This document shows positions 25,802-34,019 of a stretch of 51,112 bases of DNA, piece after piece. Made by a program: the position numbers and the translations under genes. The notes under the pieces were generated by a model. That model ran no database searches. It saw nothing but the letters and a program-made list of their open reading frames with translations, and was not told the origin of the DNA. This DNA is from Actinomycetes bacterium. GTDB taxonomy: Bacteria; Actinomycetota; Acidimicrobiia; Acidimicrobiales; Palsa-688. The stretch lies in NCBI GenBank assembly GCA_021788115.1, contig JAJYLA010000007.1, positions 1-51,112 on the forward strand, read 5' to 3'. The stretch's first letter is position 1. Each line of letters starts with the position of its first letter.

Positions 25802-26614
25802 GTGCGTGCCGTCGTCTGTCTGAAGCAGGTCATCGACCCTCTCACGCCGGCGAGCTCGCTCGTCGTCGATGAGGACGCAACGAAGATCCTGACCGCCACG
25901 AACAGCCCCCCGGTCGTCAACGGCTTCGACGAGCAGGCCCTCGAGGCGGCCCTCCGCCTGCGCGAGAAGATGGGGGACCTGGAGATCATCGCTCTTTCCC
26001 TCGGCGACGACTTCAACGTCGAGGTGATGAAGCGTGCGCTGGCTGTCGGCGCCGACGAGCTGGTCCTGGTCCAAGACGCAAGTCTCGACACCTGGGATTC
26101 CCGCTACGTGGGGGCGACCCTCGCCGCCGCCGTCAGGTATCTCGGTGGGGCGGATCTGGTCCTCTGCGGGCGCCAGGCATCGGATTGGGACAACGGTCTG
26201 GTCCCGCTGGTTCTCGCGGAGGAGCTCGACATGCCGTGCCTGACCCTCGCCAAGAAGCTGGAGATCGACGGCAGCCACGTGCGAGTCGAACGCGTCCTCG
26301 CCGACGGCACACAGCTGATGTCTGCCCCGCTCCCGGCGGTGGTGACGGTGACGAGCGAGTTCGGCGAGCTTCGCTATCCCACCCTCCCGGCCCGCCTGGC
26401 TGCCACCCGGCGCCGACCTCGCCAGCTGCGCCTCGCGGACATCGCCGCCCCGCAACGGCGCACGCCCCCGCTCGACATACGCGAGCTGACCATTCCCGTC
26501 ACGAGTCGCAGGTGCCAGCTCGTCGAAGGTCCAGACGACATCGCGGCCGGGGCCCGTCTGGCCGAAGTCCTTCTCGAGTCGGGTCTGGTGCGCGTCGCAG
26601 GAGGTCGCTCCTGA
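25802..26614 (+). CDS. etfB: Electron transfer flavoprotein beta subunit
   Basis: A 270-residue EtfB. It begins RAVVCLKQVIDP and contains ADLVLCGRQASDWDNG at about residues 116-131, the nucleotide-binding loop (GRQ/GxQ plus Asp), then VVTVTSEFGELRYPTLPARLAA, the arm that wraps EtfA. With EtfA it carries electrons from a dehydrogenase to the quinone pool. The GTG at 25802 starts 17 bases after the flavoprotein; its stop overlaps the etfA ATG (ATGA). Confidence 0.92.
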   Translation: MRAVVCLKQVIDPLTPASSLVVDEDATKILTATNSPPVVNGFDEQALEAALRLREKMGDLEIIALSLGDDFNVEVMKRALAVGADELVLVQDASLDTWDSRYVGATLAAAVRYLGGADLVLCGRQASDWDNGLVPLVLAEELDMPCLTLAKKLEIDGSHVRVERVLADGTQLMSAPLPAVVTVTSEFGELRYPTLPARLAATRRRPRQLRLADIAAPQRRTPPLDIRELTIPVTSRRCQLVEGPDDIAAGARLAEVLLESGLVRVAGGRS

Positions 26615-27609
26615 TGGCCGGGACCCTGATCGTCGCGGAGTCCGACGAGGGCCGTCTGCGCCCCGAGTTCTGGGAGCTCGTGACCGCCGGCCGCGCGCTG
26701 TCGGCAGCGGCGCCCGGCGGGCTGGCGGTCGCCCTGCTCGGCTCGAGCGCGGGTTCGGCGGCCGAGGATGCGTGCGGGGCCGGTGCCGCGGAGGTTCATC
26801 TGGTCGAGGACGAGAAGCTCGCCGAACCCTGGCCGGAAGCGCACGCGGAAGCCCTGGCCGAGCTCTGCTCCGAGTTGACACCCGAGGTCGTGATCTTGCC
26901 TCGGACGGTGTTGGGGAGCGAGGTCGCCGCCCGGCTCGCGATTCGACTTGCCTGCCCGTTGATCCAGGACGCGGTCGACATCGAGCTCGACGGCCGCGGC
27001 CTTCGCGCCCGTCGCCCCGTCTTCGGGGGCGCCGTGCTGGCCACGGTGTATGCCACCGCGCAGCCGTCGGTGGTGGTGCCGCGCCCGCACGTGTTCCCCG
27101 CGGCAGAGCCATCCGGGGGCGCTCCCTGCCCGCTCGTGCGGCACCGCCCGAGCTTCGCGGCCGAGCTCAGGACCCAATGCGGGCCCAGAACGCGATACGC
27201 CACGACGGGAGTGGACATCGAGCGTGCCAGCGTGATCATCGCCGGCGGAGCGGGACTCGGAGGCCCCGAACCCTTTGAACTGCTACGCGAGGTCGCAGAT
27301 CTGCTGGGCGGCGCGGTCGCTGCATCCCGGCCCGCCTGCGACGCCGGCTGGGTCGACTCGGCGCTGCAGGTTGGCCTGACCGGGAAGACGGTCGCACCCG
27401 AGCTCTACATGGCGGTCGGCATCTCGGGGGCCATCCAGCACCTGATGGGCTGCTCGTCGTCGCAAGTGATCGTGGCGGTCAACACCGACCCGGCGGCCCC
27501 GATCCTAAACGTGGCCAACTACGGCGTGGTCGGTGACTGGCGGGAGGTAATCCCGGCCTTTCGTGACGCGCTGAGAGCACGGCAGCACCAACTCAGCGGT
27601 GTTCTATGA
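26614..27609 (+). CDS. etfA: Electron transfer flavoprotein alpha subunit
   Basis: A 331-residue EtfA. The C-terminal FAD domain is clear: GGAGLGGPEPFELLREVADLL, SRPACDAGWVDSALQVGLTGK, ELYMAVGISGAIQHLMGC and NTDPAAPILNVANYGVVGDW. These contact FAD in the family. ATG at 26614 overlaps the etfB stop. Being inside an operon with a CrtI-like flavoprotein rather than an acyl-CoA dehydrogenase suggests a dedicated electron outlet; the quinone reductase partner is not in the window. Confidence 0.93.
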   Translation: MAGTLIVAESDEGRLRPEFWELVTAGRALSAAAPGGLAVALLGSSAGSAAEDACGAGAAEVHLVEDEKLAEPWPEAHAEALAELCSELTPEVVILPRTVLGSEVAARLAIRLACPLIQDAVDIELDGRGLRARRPVFGGAVLATVYATAQPSVVVPRPHVFPAAEPSGGAPCPLVRHRPSFAAELRTQCGPRTRYATTGVDIERASVIIAGGAGLGGPEPFELLREVADLLGGAVAASRPACDAGWVDSALQVGLTGKTVAPELYMAVGISGAIQHLMGCSSSQVIVAVNTDPAAPILNVANYGVVGDWREVIPAFRDALRARQHQLSGVL

Positions 27610-28360
27610 CGAGACGGTCGAGCAGACTATGACCATGATCACGAAGTCGATAGCGCCCGGCTCTTCGGTCGTCGAAAGAATCGTCCAGGAGTTCGTTCGC
27701 CTGGTCGGCGAGGGAGCGGTCAAACCGGGGGACCGGATCCCGTCGGAAACCGAGCTGGCCGAGACGTGGAGGGTCGGCCGGTCCTCCCTGCGCGAAGCCT
27801 TCCGGATGTTCCAACTGCTCGGGGTGATCGAGGCCAAGCCGGGTCGGGGGACGGTTCTCAGCAACACGGCGCCGCTGTTCGCGATCATGGACTGGTCGCG
27901 CTTCAGCGACGCCGGATCGATCTCGGACATCGTCGAGGCCAGGCTCGCACTCGAACCCGCCATCGCTCGGCTTGCCGCGATGCGCGCCACCGAGTCGGAT
28001 TTGCGCGCCATCGAGGAGACGATCGAGCGCGGCCGGCAGGCGATCGGCAAGCCCGATGCGAGCATCCAGGCGAGCCTCGACTTCCACGCAGCGGTCGCCC
28101 ATGCCACCGGCAACCAGACCTTGGCGCTCACCACCCGCCTCCTCCGCAGCCTGTACTTCGAGTCGACCCGTCTCTCGAGACGAAACGCCGACAACTACCA
28201 CAGCCTGCTCGCCAGCCATGAGGAGATCTACGCCGCCATCCGGGGTCGGGACCCCGAGCGTGCGGCCAGTATCACTGCGGACCACTTGCGCCAAGGGATC
28301 AGCTTCGTCTACGAAAGCTTCGCTGATGACACCTCAGGCTCGAACGAGACCAGCAGCTAA
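27599..28360 (+). CDS. GntR-family regulator with FCD domain
   Basis: A 253-residue transcription factor. The winged helix lies at about 20-85 (GAVKPGDRIPSETELAETW, VGRSSLREAFRMFQLLGVIE, KPGRGTVL). The FCD ligand domain follows (about 105-240) with metal-type Asp/His positions such as DFHAAVAHATGN and HEEIYAAI. FCD regulators usually sense organic acids. The longest start, GTG 27599, overlaps etfA by 11 bases; ATG 27629 is equally possible and neither has a strong SD. It sits between the ETF and dikinase halves of the operon, and likely operators precede both halves. Confidence 0.88.
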   Translation: MFYDETVEQTMTMITKSIAPGSSVVERIVQEFVRLVGEGAVKPGDRIPSETELAETWRVGRSSLREAFRMFQLLGVIEAKPGRGTVLSNTAPLFAIMDWSRFSDAGSISDIVEARLALEPAIARLAAMRATESDLRAIEETIERGRQAIGKPDASIQASLDFHAAVAHATGNQTLALTTRLLRSLYFESTRLSRRNADNYHSLLASHEEIYAAIRGRDPERAASITADHLRQGISFVYESFADDTSGSNETSS

Positions 28361-28367
28361 AGCAACG

Positions 28368-28385
28368 GATCATCATCCGATGATC
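28368..28385 (+). promoter_or_regulatory. Second GntR-type operator
   Basis: GATCATC (28368-28374) and GATGATC (28379-28385) form a perfect inverted repeat around ATCC, 20 bases before the dikinase start. It shares GATCATCA with the site at 24096-24110. A clear promoter is not visible, so it may be a roadblock or internal control site of the same regulator. Confidence 0.5.
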
Positions 28386-28405
28386 GACTACGGGGAGGAG
28401 GGGCT

Positions 28406-30109
28406 ATGACCCTTACAACGGGGGACCAATCGACAAACTACAGCGTGGTCCCGGGCTTCGAGTTCGACGAAAAACGCGACCTCGCTCAGGCACCCTACTG
28501 GTTCCTGGATGCCACCCATTCAGTTCCACCATGGACGCCCATGTTCGGCTGGTTCTGGACGCAGTTCTGCCGGCATGGAATGCAGTACGGCGCCGACGCG
28601 CTGAGCCTGCCGACCGTGAGGGGCTGGGACTGGCGCTTCAGGGAGGGAGGCGGGTACCTGACCGTGTACACCGTGACCGACCCGACGGAGATCAGTCTCC
28701 GGGAGGAGCGATTCCGCCAGTCCTTCCGGCCCTTCCTCGAGAGCTACGACGAGCAGTGGACGGGCTTCAAGAACGAGATGCTCGGTCACTACGCCCGTCT
28801 GAAACAGACCGACCCTGATCGGGCGTCGAACTTCGAGCTGCTGGCGCTGCTCGAGGACACGATCGCCGTGACGCGCCGCATGTGGGAGATCCACATGTAC
28901 ATGATGTACGGCGTTTACACCGTCTACCTGCTGTTCGAGGATCTCTGCAAGGACCTTCTCGGCATAGACGACACCTCGGCCGACTTCCACCGCCTCCTGC
29001 GCGGCTACGGGAACAAGGTCTTCGAGGTCGACCGCGCCCTCTGGCAGCTGGCCCGCGACGCCGCGGACGCCGATCTCGGGGCCTGCATCTCCATGGGCGA
29101 CGCCCAGGCTGTCATCTCGGCTCTCGAAGAGAGTGAGGCCGGACGCGACTGGCTGGCCCGGTTCCGGGGGCTCCTCGAGGAGGACGGTTGGCGGCTGCAG
29201 CGCATGGCAGAGATCAACCTTCCGAGCTGGGTCGAGGATCCCACGACGCCGCTGCAGATCATCAGGCAGTTCCTCGGGAGCGGACCGGAGTTCGACCTCG
29301 ATCGCAAGCGCGAAGAGCTCGCCGCCGAGCGGCGTGAGGCTCAGAAGGCTGTCCTGACCCGGATCCAGCCAGCAGATCGTGAGTGGTTCAGCGCCCTGAT
29401 GAGCGTTGCCGAGCGTGCGGGGGCGTTCAGCGAAGAGCACAACCACTACCTCGACCTCTACACCCACGCCATGATCCGGCGGACGGTGCTCGGCATCGGG
29501 CGGCGGCTCGTCGCCGCGGGTACCATCGACGAGGCGGAGGACACCTTGTTCCTCATCCCCGATGAGCTGCGGAGGGTCACCGGCGCCCCCGAGTTCCACC
29601 GGCTGCAGGACCTCGTCAGGTCGCGGCGCGCCGAGTGGGAGTCATGGCAGCAGAAGGACAACCCGCCGCTGCTGGGCACCCTGAGCCTGGATGAGGCGGT
29701 CGGCCAGCTGGTCCTGTCCAAGGACCCGATCGCCCTGAAGGTCGTCGTGGGAGCGATGCCGAAGGTCGATCCCGAGGTCCACGCCGATCTCTACGGTGTC
29801 TGCGGGTCACCGGGCGTCGCCGAAGGCATCGCCCGGGTCATCCTGGACGAGAGCCGCCTGGACGAGGTGCAGCCGGGGGAGATCCTCGTGGCAGCCACCA
29901 CCTCGCCGAGCTGGACTTCGGTGTTTGCCTTCATCAAGGGCGTCGTCGTCGACAGGGGCGCCAGCCTGTCCCACGCGGCTGTCGTGGGCCGGGAGTACGG
30001 AATCCCCGTGGTCATGAACGTCTTCGAAGGCACGAAGAAGCTCCAGACCGGTCAGCGGATACGGATCGACGGCACGAACGGCCATGTGTTCGTTATCGAC
30101 CAGGCGTGA
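28406..30109 (+). CDS. Phenylphosphate synthase-like dikinase, phospho-His swivelling subunit
   Basis: A 567-residue protein. The last 90 residues are the PEP-utilising swivelling domain with GASLSHAAVVGREYGIPVV, where His523 is the phosphate carrier. The first 430 residues are a helical substrate-binding region unlike pyruvate-binding barrels (FLDATHSVPPWTPMFGWFW near residue 32). This matches the larger subunit of phenylphosphate synthase and, in part, rifampin phosphotransferase. With the next gene it would catalyse ATP plus a hydroxylated substrate to phosphorylated substrate, AMP and phosphate. ATG at 28406 follows GGGGAGGAGG. The substrate is unknown; phenol itself is only one option. 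Confidence 0.85.
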   Translation: MTLTTGDQSTNYSVVPGFEFDEKRDLAQAPYWFLDATHSVPPWTPMFGWFWTQFCRHGMQYGADALSLPTVRGWDWRFREGGGYLTVYTVTDPTEISLREERFRQSFRPFLESYDEQWTGFKNEMLGHYARLKQTDPDRASNFELLALLEDTIAVTRRMWEIHMYMMYGVYTVYLLFEDLCKDLLGIDDTSADFHRLLRGYGNKVFEVDRALWQLARDAADADLGACISMGDAQAVISALEESEAGRDWLARFRGLLEEDGWRLQRMAEINLPSWVEDPTTPLQIIRQFLGSGPEFDLDRKREELAAERREAQKAVLTRIQPADREWFSALMSVAERAGAFSEEHNHYLDLYTHAMIRRTVLGIGRRLVAAGTIDEAEDTLFLIPDELRRVTGAPEFHRLQDLVRSRRAEWESWQQKDNPPLLGTLSLDEAVGQLVLSKDPIALKVVVGAMPKVDPEVHADLYGVCGSPGVAEGIARVILDESRLDEVQPGEILVAATTSPSWTSVFAFIKGVVVDRGASLSHAAVVGREYGIPVVMNVFEGTKKLQTGQRIRIDGTNGHVFVIDQA

Positions 30110-30119
30110 CGAGCCGGGC

Positions 30120-31199
30120 ATGTGGACCGCAGGCAGCATCGTGTGGCTGGACGACTGCGACGCGGCAACGGCCGGCATCGGTGGGAAGGCGGCGGGGCTC
30201 GGAGAGATGCTGTCACTCGGGCTCCGCGTACCTCCCGGCTTCGTGATCACCCAGGCCGCCTACGACTCCTTCGTCGCTGAGGCCGACCTCCAGCGTCCGC
30301 TGGCAGAGCTGGCAGCCGCCGGCACCGAGCCGCAGGCATGCCACGCCGCTGCGGCAGCGGTCCGGGAGCTGATCCAGTCCACCCCGGTACCGGAGCTCCT
30401 GGCGGCAGACATCCACAACGCCTACGACCTGCTCTGCCACACCTGCGGGAGAGACGGCCTCGGTGTCGCCGTCCGCTCCAGCGCGAGCACCGAGGACCTC
30501 CCCGGAGCCAGCTTCGCCGGCCAGCAGGACACCTACCTTGGTGTCAGGCGCGACGCCCTGCTCGATGCCGTCCGGCGGTGCTGGGCGAGCCTGTTCTCCG
30601 AGCGGGCGGTCGCCTATCGCTCCCAGATGGGCTACCCGCTCGTCGACGTGTCCACCGCGGTCGTCGTCCAGAAGCTCGTGTCGGCCCGCACCTCGGGAGT
30701 GATGTTCACGATCAATCCGGTGACCGGGAACCCCTTCGAAATAGTGATCGAGGCCAACTGGGGACTCGGCGAGACGGTCGTGTCGGGAACGGTCGTCCCG
30801 GACCGCTTCGTGGTAACCAAGATCGGGGGGTCCGTCAACCGGAAACTGGGCCTCAAGACGCAAGCGGCCACCATCGGTTCGGGCGGCGAGCTGATGATCG
30901 ACCTGCCACCCGAACGGCAGTCGGTGCCCTGCCTCGAGGACGCCGAGATCGAAGAGCTCGCCCGGCTCGGTCGCCTCATGGAGGACCATTACGGCGAGCC
31001 GCGCGACGTGGAGTGGTCGGTGGACGCCGAGTTGCCGTTCCCCGAGTCGGTGCTTCTCTTGCAGATGAGGCCGGTTACCACGACGGGACTCCACCAGTGG
31101 CACCGGCAACCGGATCGGAGCTCCACGGACCACATCTTGGACATGATGATCAGCAAGCGGTTCCGGGGAACCGGGCCGCACGACGGCGACAACTCGTGA
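30120..31199 (+). CDS. Phenylphosphate synthase-like dikinase, ATP-binding subunit
   Basis: A 359-residue stand-alone N-terminal domain of PEP synthase. It shows GGKAAGLGEMLSLGLRVPPG (about 20-40), VAVRSSASTEDLPGASFAGQ (about 118-137), GVMFTINPVTGNP (about 197-209), EANWGLGETVVSG and a final LLLQMRPVT. These bind ATP and pass the beta-phosphoryl group to the His of the partner encoded just upstream. It lacks its own swivelling domain, so it must act with that partner, as in the two-subunit core of phenylphosphate synthase. ATG at 30120 is chosen; a frame start 12 codons earlier overlaps the partner. Its end overlaps the SDR start (GTGA). Confidence 0.87.
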   Translation: MWTAGSIVWLDDCDAATAGIGGKAAGLGEMLSLGLRVPPGFVITQAAYDSFVAEADLQRPLAELAAAGTEPQACHAAAAAVRELIQSTPVPELLAADIHNAYDLLCHTCGRDGLGVAVRSSASTEDLPGASFAGQQDTYLGVRRDALLDAVRRCWASLFSERAVAYRSQMGYPLVDVSTAVVVQKLVSARTSGVMFTINPVTGNPFEIVIEANWGLGETVVSGTVVPDRFVVTKIGGSVNRKLGLKTQAATIGSGGELMIDLPPERQSVPCLEDAEIEELARLGRLMEDHYGEPRDVEWSVDAELPFPESVLLLQMRPVTTTGLHQWHRQPDRSSTDHILDMMISKRFRGTGPHDGDNS

Positions 31200-31951
31200 G
31201 CGCCCTGGAAGGGCGCGTCGCCATCGTCACCGGAGCGGGGCGCGGGCTCGGCCGCGAGTTCGCACTGGCGCTGGGACATGAAGGGGCGAGCGTCGTGGCG
31301 GTGGACATCGACGGGTCCACGGCCGAGCAGACCGCCGCCGCCGTGTCGTCTGCGGGGAGCCCGTCGCTGGCCGTACGCGCCGACGTCTCCGACCCGGCGA
31401 GCATGGACGGCATGGCCAAGGCGGTGGTCGACCGATTCGGCCGCATCGACGCACTGGTCAACAACGCCGGCCTCTACGAGACCCTGACGCGGCGTCCCTT
31501 CCACGAGATCGACCCGGACGAGTGGGACCGTGTCATGGCGGTCAACGTCAAGGGGCCGTGGCTCGCCACGCGTGCGGTCTTCCCCGCCATGCGCGCGCGG
31601 GGGGCGGGCAAGGTCGTCAACATCTCCTCGGGCACCTTCTTCAGCGGCTCGACGCTGTGGGCCCATTACGTCAGCTCGAAGGGGGCGGTCATCGGCCTCA
31701 CGCGCGTCCTCGCTCGGGAGATGGGGGAGTTCGGGATCTGCGTCAACGCCATCGCACCCGGCTTCACCCTGACCGACGCGAGCCTTTCGCTCGTGCCGGA
31801 GGCGGCCACCTACGGCGTGGCACGCGGCGCGCTCACCCGCGCGGAGCTGCCCGCCGACGTCGCCGGCGCGGTCGTGTTCCTGGTCGGTCCGGGCAGCGAT
31901 TTCATCACAGGCCAGTGCCTGGTCGTCGACGGAGGGAGGCAGCTGCATTGA
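31196..31951 (+). CDS. Short-chain dehydrogenase/reductase
   Basis: A 251-residue classical SDR: cofactor motif TGAGRGLG (about 12-19), NNAG, catalytic Ser in NISSGTFF, and YVSSK as the Tyr-x3-Lys pair. Asp near residue 37 (VVAVDIDG) suggests NAD(H). GTG at 31196 overlaps the dikinase stop. Within this operon it likely oxidises a secondary alcohol produced or unmasked by the phosphorylation/desaturation steps; that is inferred. Confidence 0.92.
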   Translation: MSALEGRVAIVTGAGRGLGREFALALGHEGASVVAVDIDGSTAEQTAAAVSSAGSPSLAVRADVSDPASMDGMAKAVVDRFGRIDALVNNAGLYETLTRRPFHEIDPDEWDRVMAVNVKGPWLATRAVFPAMRARGAGKVVNISSGTFFSGSTLWAHYVSSKGAVIGLTRVLAREMGEFGICVNAIAPGFTLTDASLSLVPEAATYGVARGALTRAELPADVAGAVVFLVGPGSDFITGQCLVVDGGRQLH

Positions 31952-33384
31952 CATCGGCGATGATCATCGACGGTCGCCCGGTAGAGGCGATATCGGGGCG
32001 CACCCGCGCGGTGCGCAATCCAGCGTCCGGCGAGGCGGTCGGCGACGTCCCCTGGGGTGGTCCCGAGGACCTCGAGAGGGCCGTAGACGCGGCATCGCGG
32101 GCCTTTCCGAGCTGGTCGGGGTTGCCGGCTCGCGAGCGTGCCAGCATCCTGGTCGAGGCGTCTCGAGCGGTCGACTCTCGCGCCGAGGAGATAGCGGGGA
32201 CGCTCACCGGCGAGCAGGGCAAGCCGCTGGCCGAGGCGCTCGGCGAGGTGACGCGCTTCGGGGAGCAGATGCGCTGGTACGCGGAGATGGCCGACAAGAT
32301 CTACGGGACCCAGGTGCCCCTCGGCGATCCCTCGCTGCTGGGCCTGACCCTCCGCGAACCGCTCGGGGTCACCGGCGCCATCGCGCCCTGGAACCATCCT
32401 CTCACCCTGGCTCGCAACAAGCTGGGACCCGCGCTCGCCGCCGGAAACACGATGATTCTCAAGCCCGCCACGACCACGCCGCTTTCCACCCTTGCGGTCG
32501 TGGCGGCCATGCACGAAGGCGGGCTTCCTGCCGGCGTGCTCAACGTGGTGGTGGGGGAGGGACTGGGGTCGGAGGTGGTGCGCCACCCCCGGATCAAGAA
32601 GGTGGGCTTCACGGGGTCGACCGCGACCGGCCGTCAGGTGATGGCAGCCGCCGCCGGGACGCTGAAGAAGCTCGTCCTGGAACTGGGCGGAAGCGATCCG
32701 TGTATCGTCCTCGACGACGCTGACCTCGAGTCGGCGGCGGCGGTCATCACGGCGGGGCGCTTCTCCAACTGCGGCCAGACGTGCCGGGGCATCAAGCGCT
32801 TGTACGTACAAGAAGGCGTCTACGACGCCTTGGTCGATCGGCTGAGCAAGGCGGTCTCCGCCATAGAGGTCGGCGACGGAGCCCGGCCCGCTGTGCGCAT
32901 GGGGCCGCTCCACACGGCCGGGCAGCGCGAGGAGGTGGAGGAGCAGATCTCCGACGCCCTCGACCGCGGCGCGACCCTGGTCTGTGGCGGTCACCGGCCG
33001 GAGGGGCACGACTTCGCAGCGGGCAACTTTCTTGCGCCGACACTCCTGGCGGATGTCGACGGCGACGCCCGCGTCCTGTCGGAGGAGGTGTTCGGCCCCT
33101 GCTTGCCGATCGTGAGGATTCACGACCTCGAAGAGGGGCTCAGCGAGGCCAACCGCTCCCGCTACGGCCTCGGGGCTTCGATCTGGACCGCCAGCATGGC
33201 GAGCGCCTGGCGGGCGGCGCGGGCTTTCGAAGCGGGGTTCGTGTGGGTCAACACCGCGCCGAGTGCCTATTACCAGCTTCCCTTCGGGGGGACGAAGGAG
33301 TCGGGCTTCGGGCGCGAGAACGGCATCGAAGGACTGCTCGATTACACCGATGTCAAGTCGGTCGTGTTCGGGGATCTGGGGTGA
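31948..33384 (+). CDS. NAD(P)-dependent aldehyde dehydrogenase
   Basis: A 478-residue ALDH. APWNHPL (catalytic Asn), GFTGSTATGR (cofactor), LELGGSDP (general base Glu) and CGQTCRG with catalytic Cys279 are all present. The TTG at 31948 is preferred over ATG at 31960 because GGAGGGAGG (31931-31939) is 8 bases from the TTG; it also overlaps the SDR stop (TTGA). It would oxidise an aldehyde or semialdehyde to the acid after the SDR step. The family is broad and the substrate is not predictable. Confidence 0.92.
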   Translation: MTSAMIIDGRPVEAISGRTRAVRNPASGEAVGDVPWGGPEDLERAVDAASRAFPSWSGLPARERASILVEASRAVDSRAEEIAGTLTGEQGKPLAEALGEVTRFGEQMRWYAEMADKIYGTQVPLGDPSLLGLTLREPLGVTGAIAPWNHPLTLARNKLGPALAAGNTMILKPATTTPLSTLAVVAAMHEGGLPAGVLNVVVGEGLGSEVVRHPRIKKVGFTGSTATGRQVMAAAAGTLKKLVLELGGSDPCIVLDDADLESAAAVITAGRFSNCGQTCRGIKRLYVQEGVYDALVDRLSKAVSAIEVGDGARPAVRMGPLHTAGQREEVEEQISDALDRGATLVCGGHRPEGHDFAAGNFLAPTLLADVDGDARVLSEEVFGPCLPIVRIHDLEEGLSEANRSRYGLGASIWTASMASAWRAARAFEAGFVWVNTAPSAYYQLPFGGTKESGFGRENGIEGLLDYTDVKSVVFGDLG

Positions 33385-33986
33385 TGAGAGCCGACATTGC
33401 GGTGGAGCACGGCCCCCGGGTGGCGGGGAGGGTGCCCTTCGCCACGGGAGTCGAGCGCAGAGTGGGCGAGTGGATCGCGCCCTACAGCCAGGCATCGCAC
33501 CTGGTGCGTGCCCGGGACTGGCTGGTCCATCTCCGTCCGGATGCCACCCTGGAGATGCGCCTCGCGGCTCTGACCCACGATATCGAGAGGATGTTCGCCG
33601 GGGGACCGGTCATCGACAAGGCGACGTGCCGCTGGGACGACCCCGACTACCTGTACGCCCACGCATCCCGTTCGGCCGGCCTGGTCGCGAAGTGGCTGGC
33701 AGAGCAGGGCTCGCTTAAAGAGAGCATCCATGCGGAGGAGCTGCGGCGGCTCATCACGCTGCACGAGTTCGGCGGTCTCGACGGCGCCGACGAGGTCCAG
33801 GCGGCTGACTCGCTGTCCAATCTGGAGACCCTGCGGGGTGTCGTCCGCGGCTGGGTGACCTCGGGAGCGTGCAGCAAGGCCCAGGCCGAGGCCAAGCACA
33901 CCTACATGGCTCGACGCATCCGCCTGCCGGAGGCCGCACGGCTCGCCGCGCCGCTGCTCGAAGCCGCTCTGTCCTCACTCAAATAG
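33384..33986 (+). CDS. HD-superfamily-like putative phosphohydrolase
   Basis: A 200-residue protein with the spacing of an HD metal site: a His in SQASHLVRARDW (about residue 44), the His-Asp pair in ALTHDIERMF (about 68-73), a His in YAHASRSAGLV, HEFGG and a terminal Asp in QAADSLSNLE. Such domains hydrolyse phosphoesters or phosphoanhydrides. Being last in an operon with a dikinase, it may remove the phosphate introduced earlier or protect against stalled intermediates. ATG overlaps the ALDH stop (ATGA). The family call rests on motif spacing, not on a confident named family. Confidence 0.65.
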   Translation: MRADIAVEHGPRVAGRVPFATGVERRVGEWIAPYSQASHLVRARDWLVHLRPDATLEMRLAALTHDIERMFAGGPVIDKATCRWDDPDYLYAHASRSAGLVAKWLAEQGSLKESIHAEELRRLITLHEFGGLDGADEVQAADSLSNLETLRGVVRGWVTSGACSKAQAEAKHTYMARRIRLPEAARLAAPLLEAALSSLK

Positions 33987-34019
33987 CGCAAACCCGCCGG
34001 GGTGGGCCACCCTGGATGA

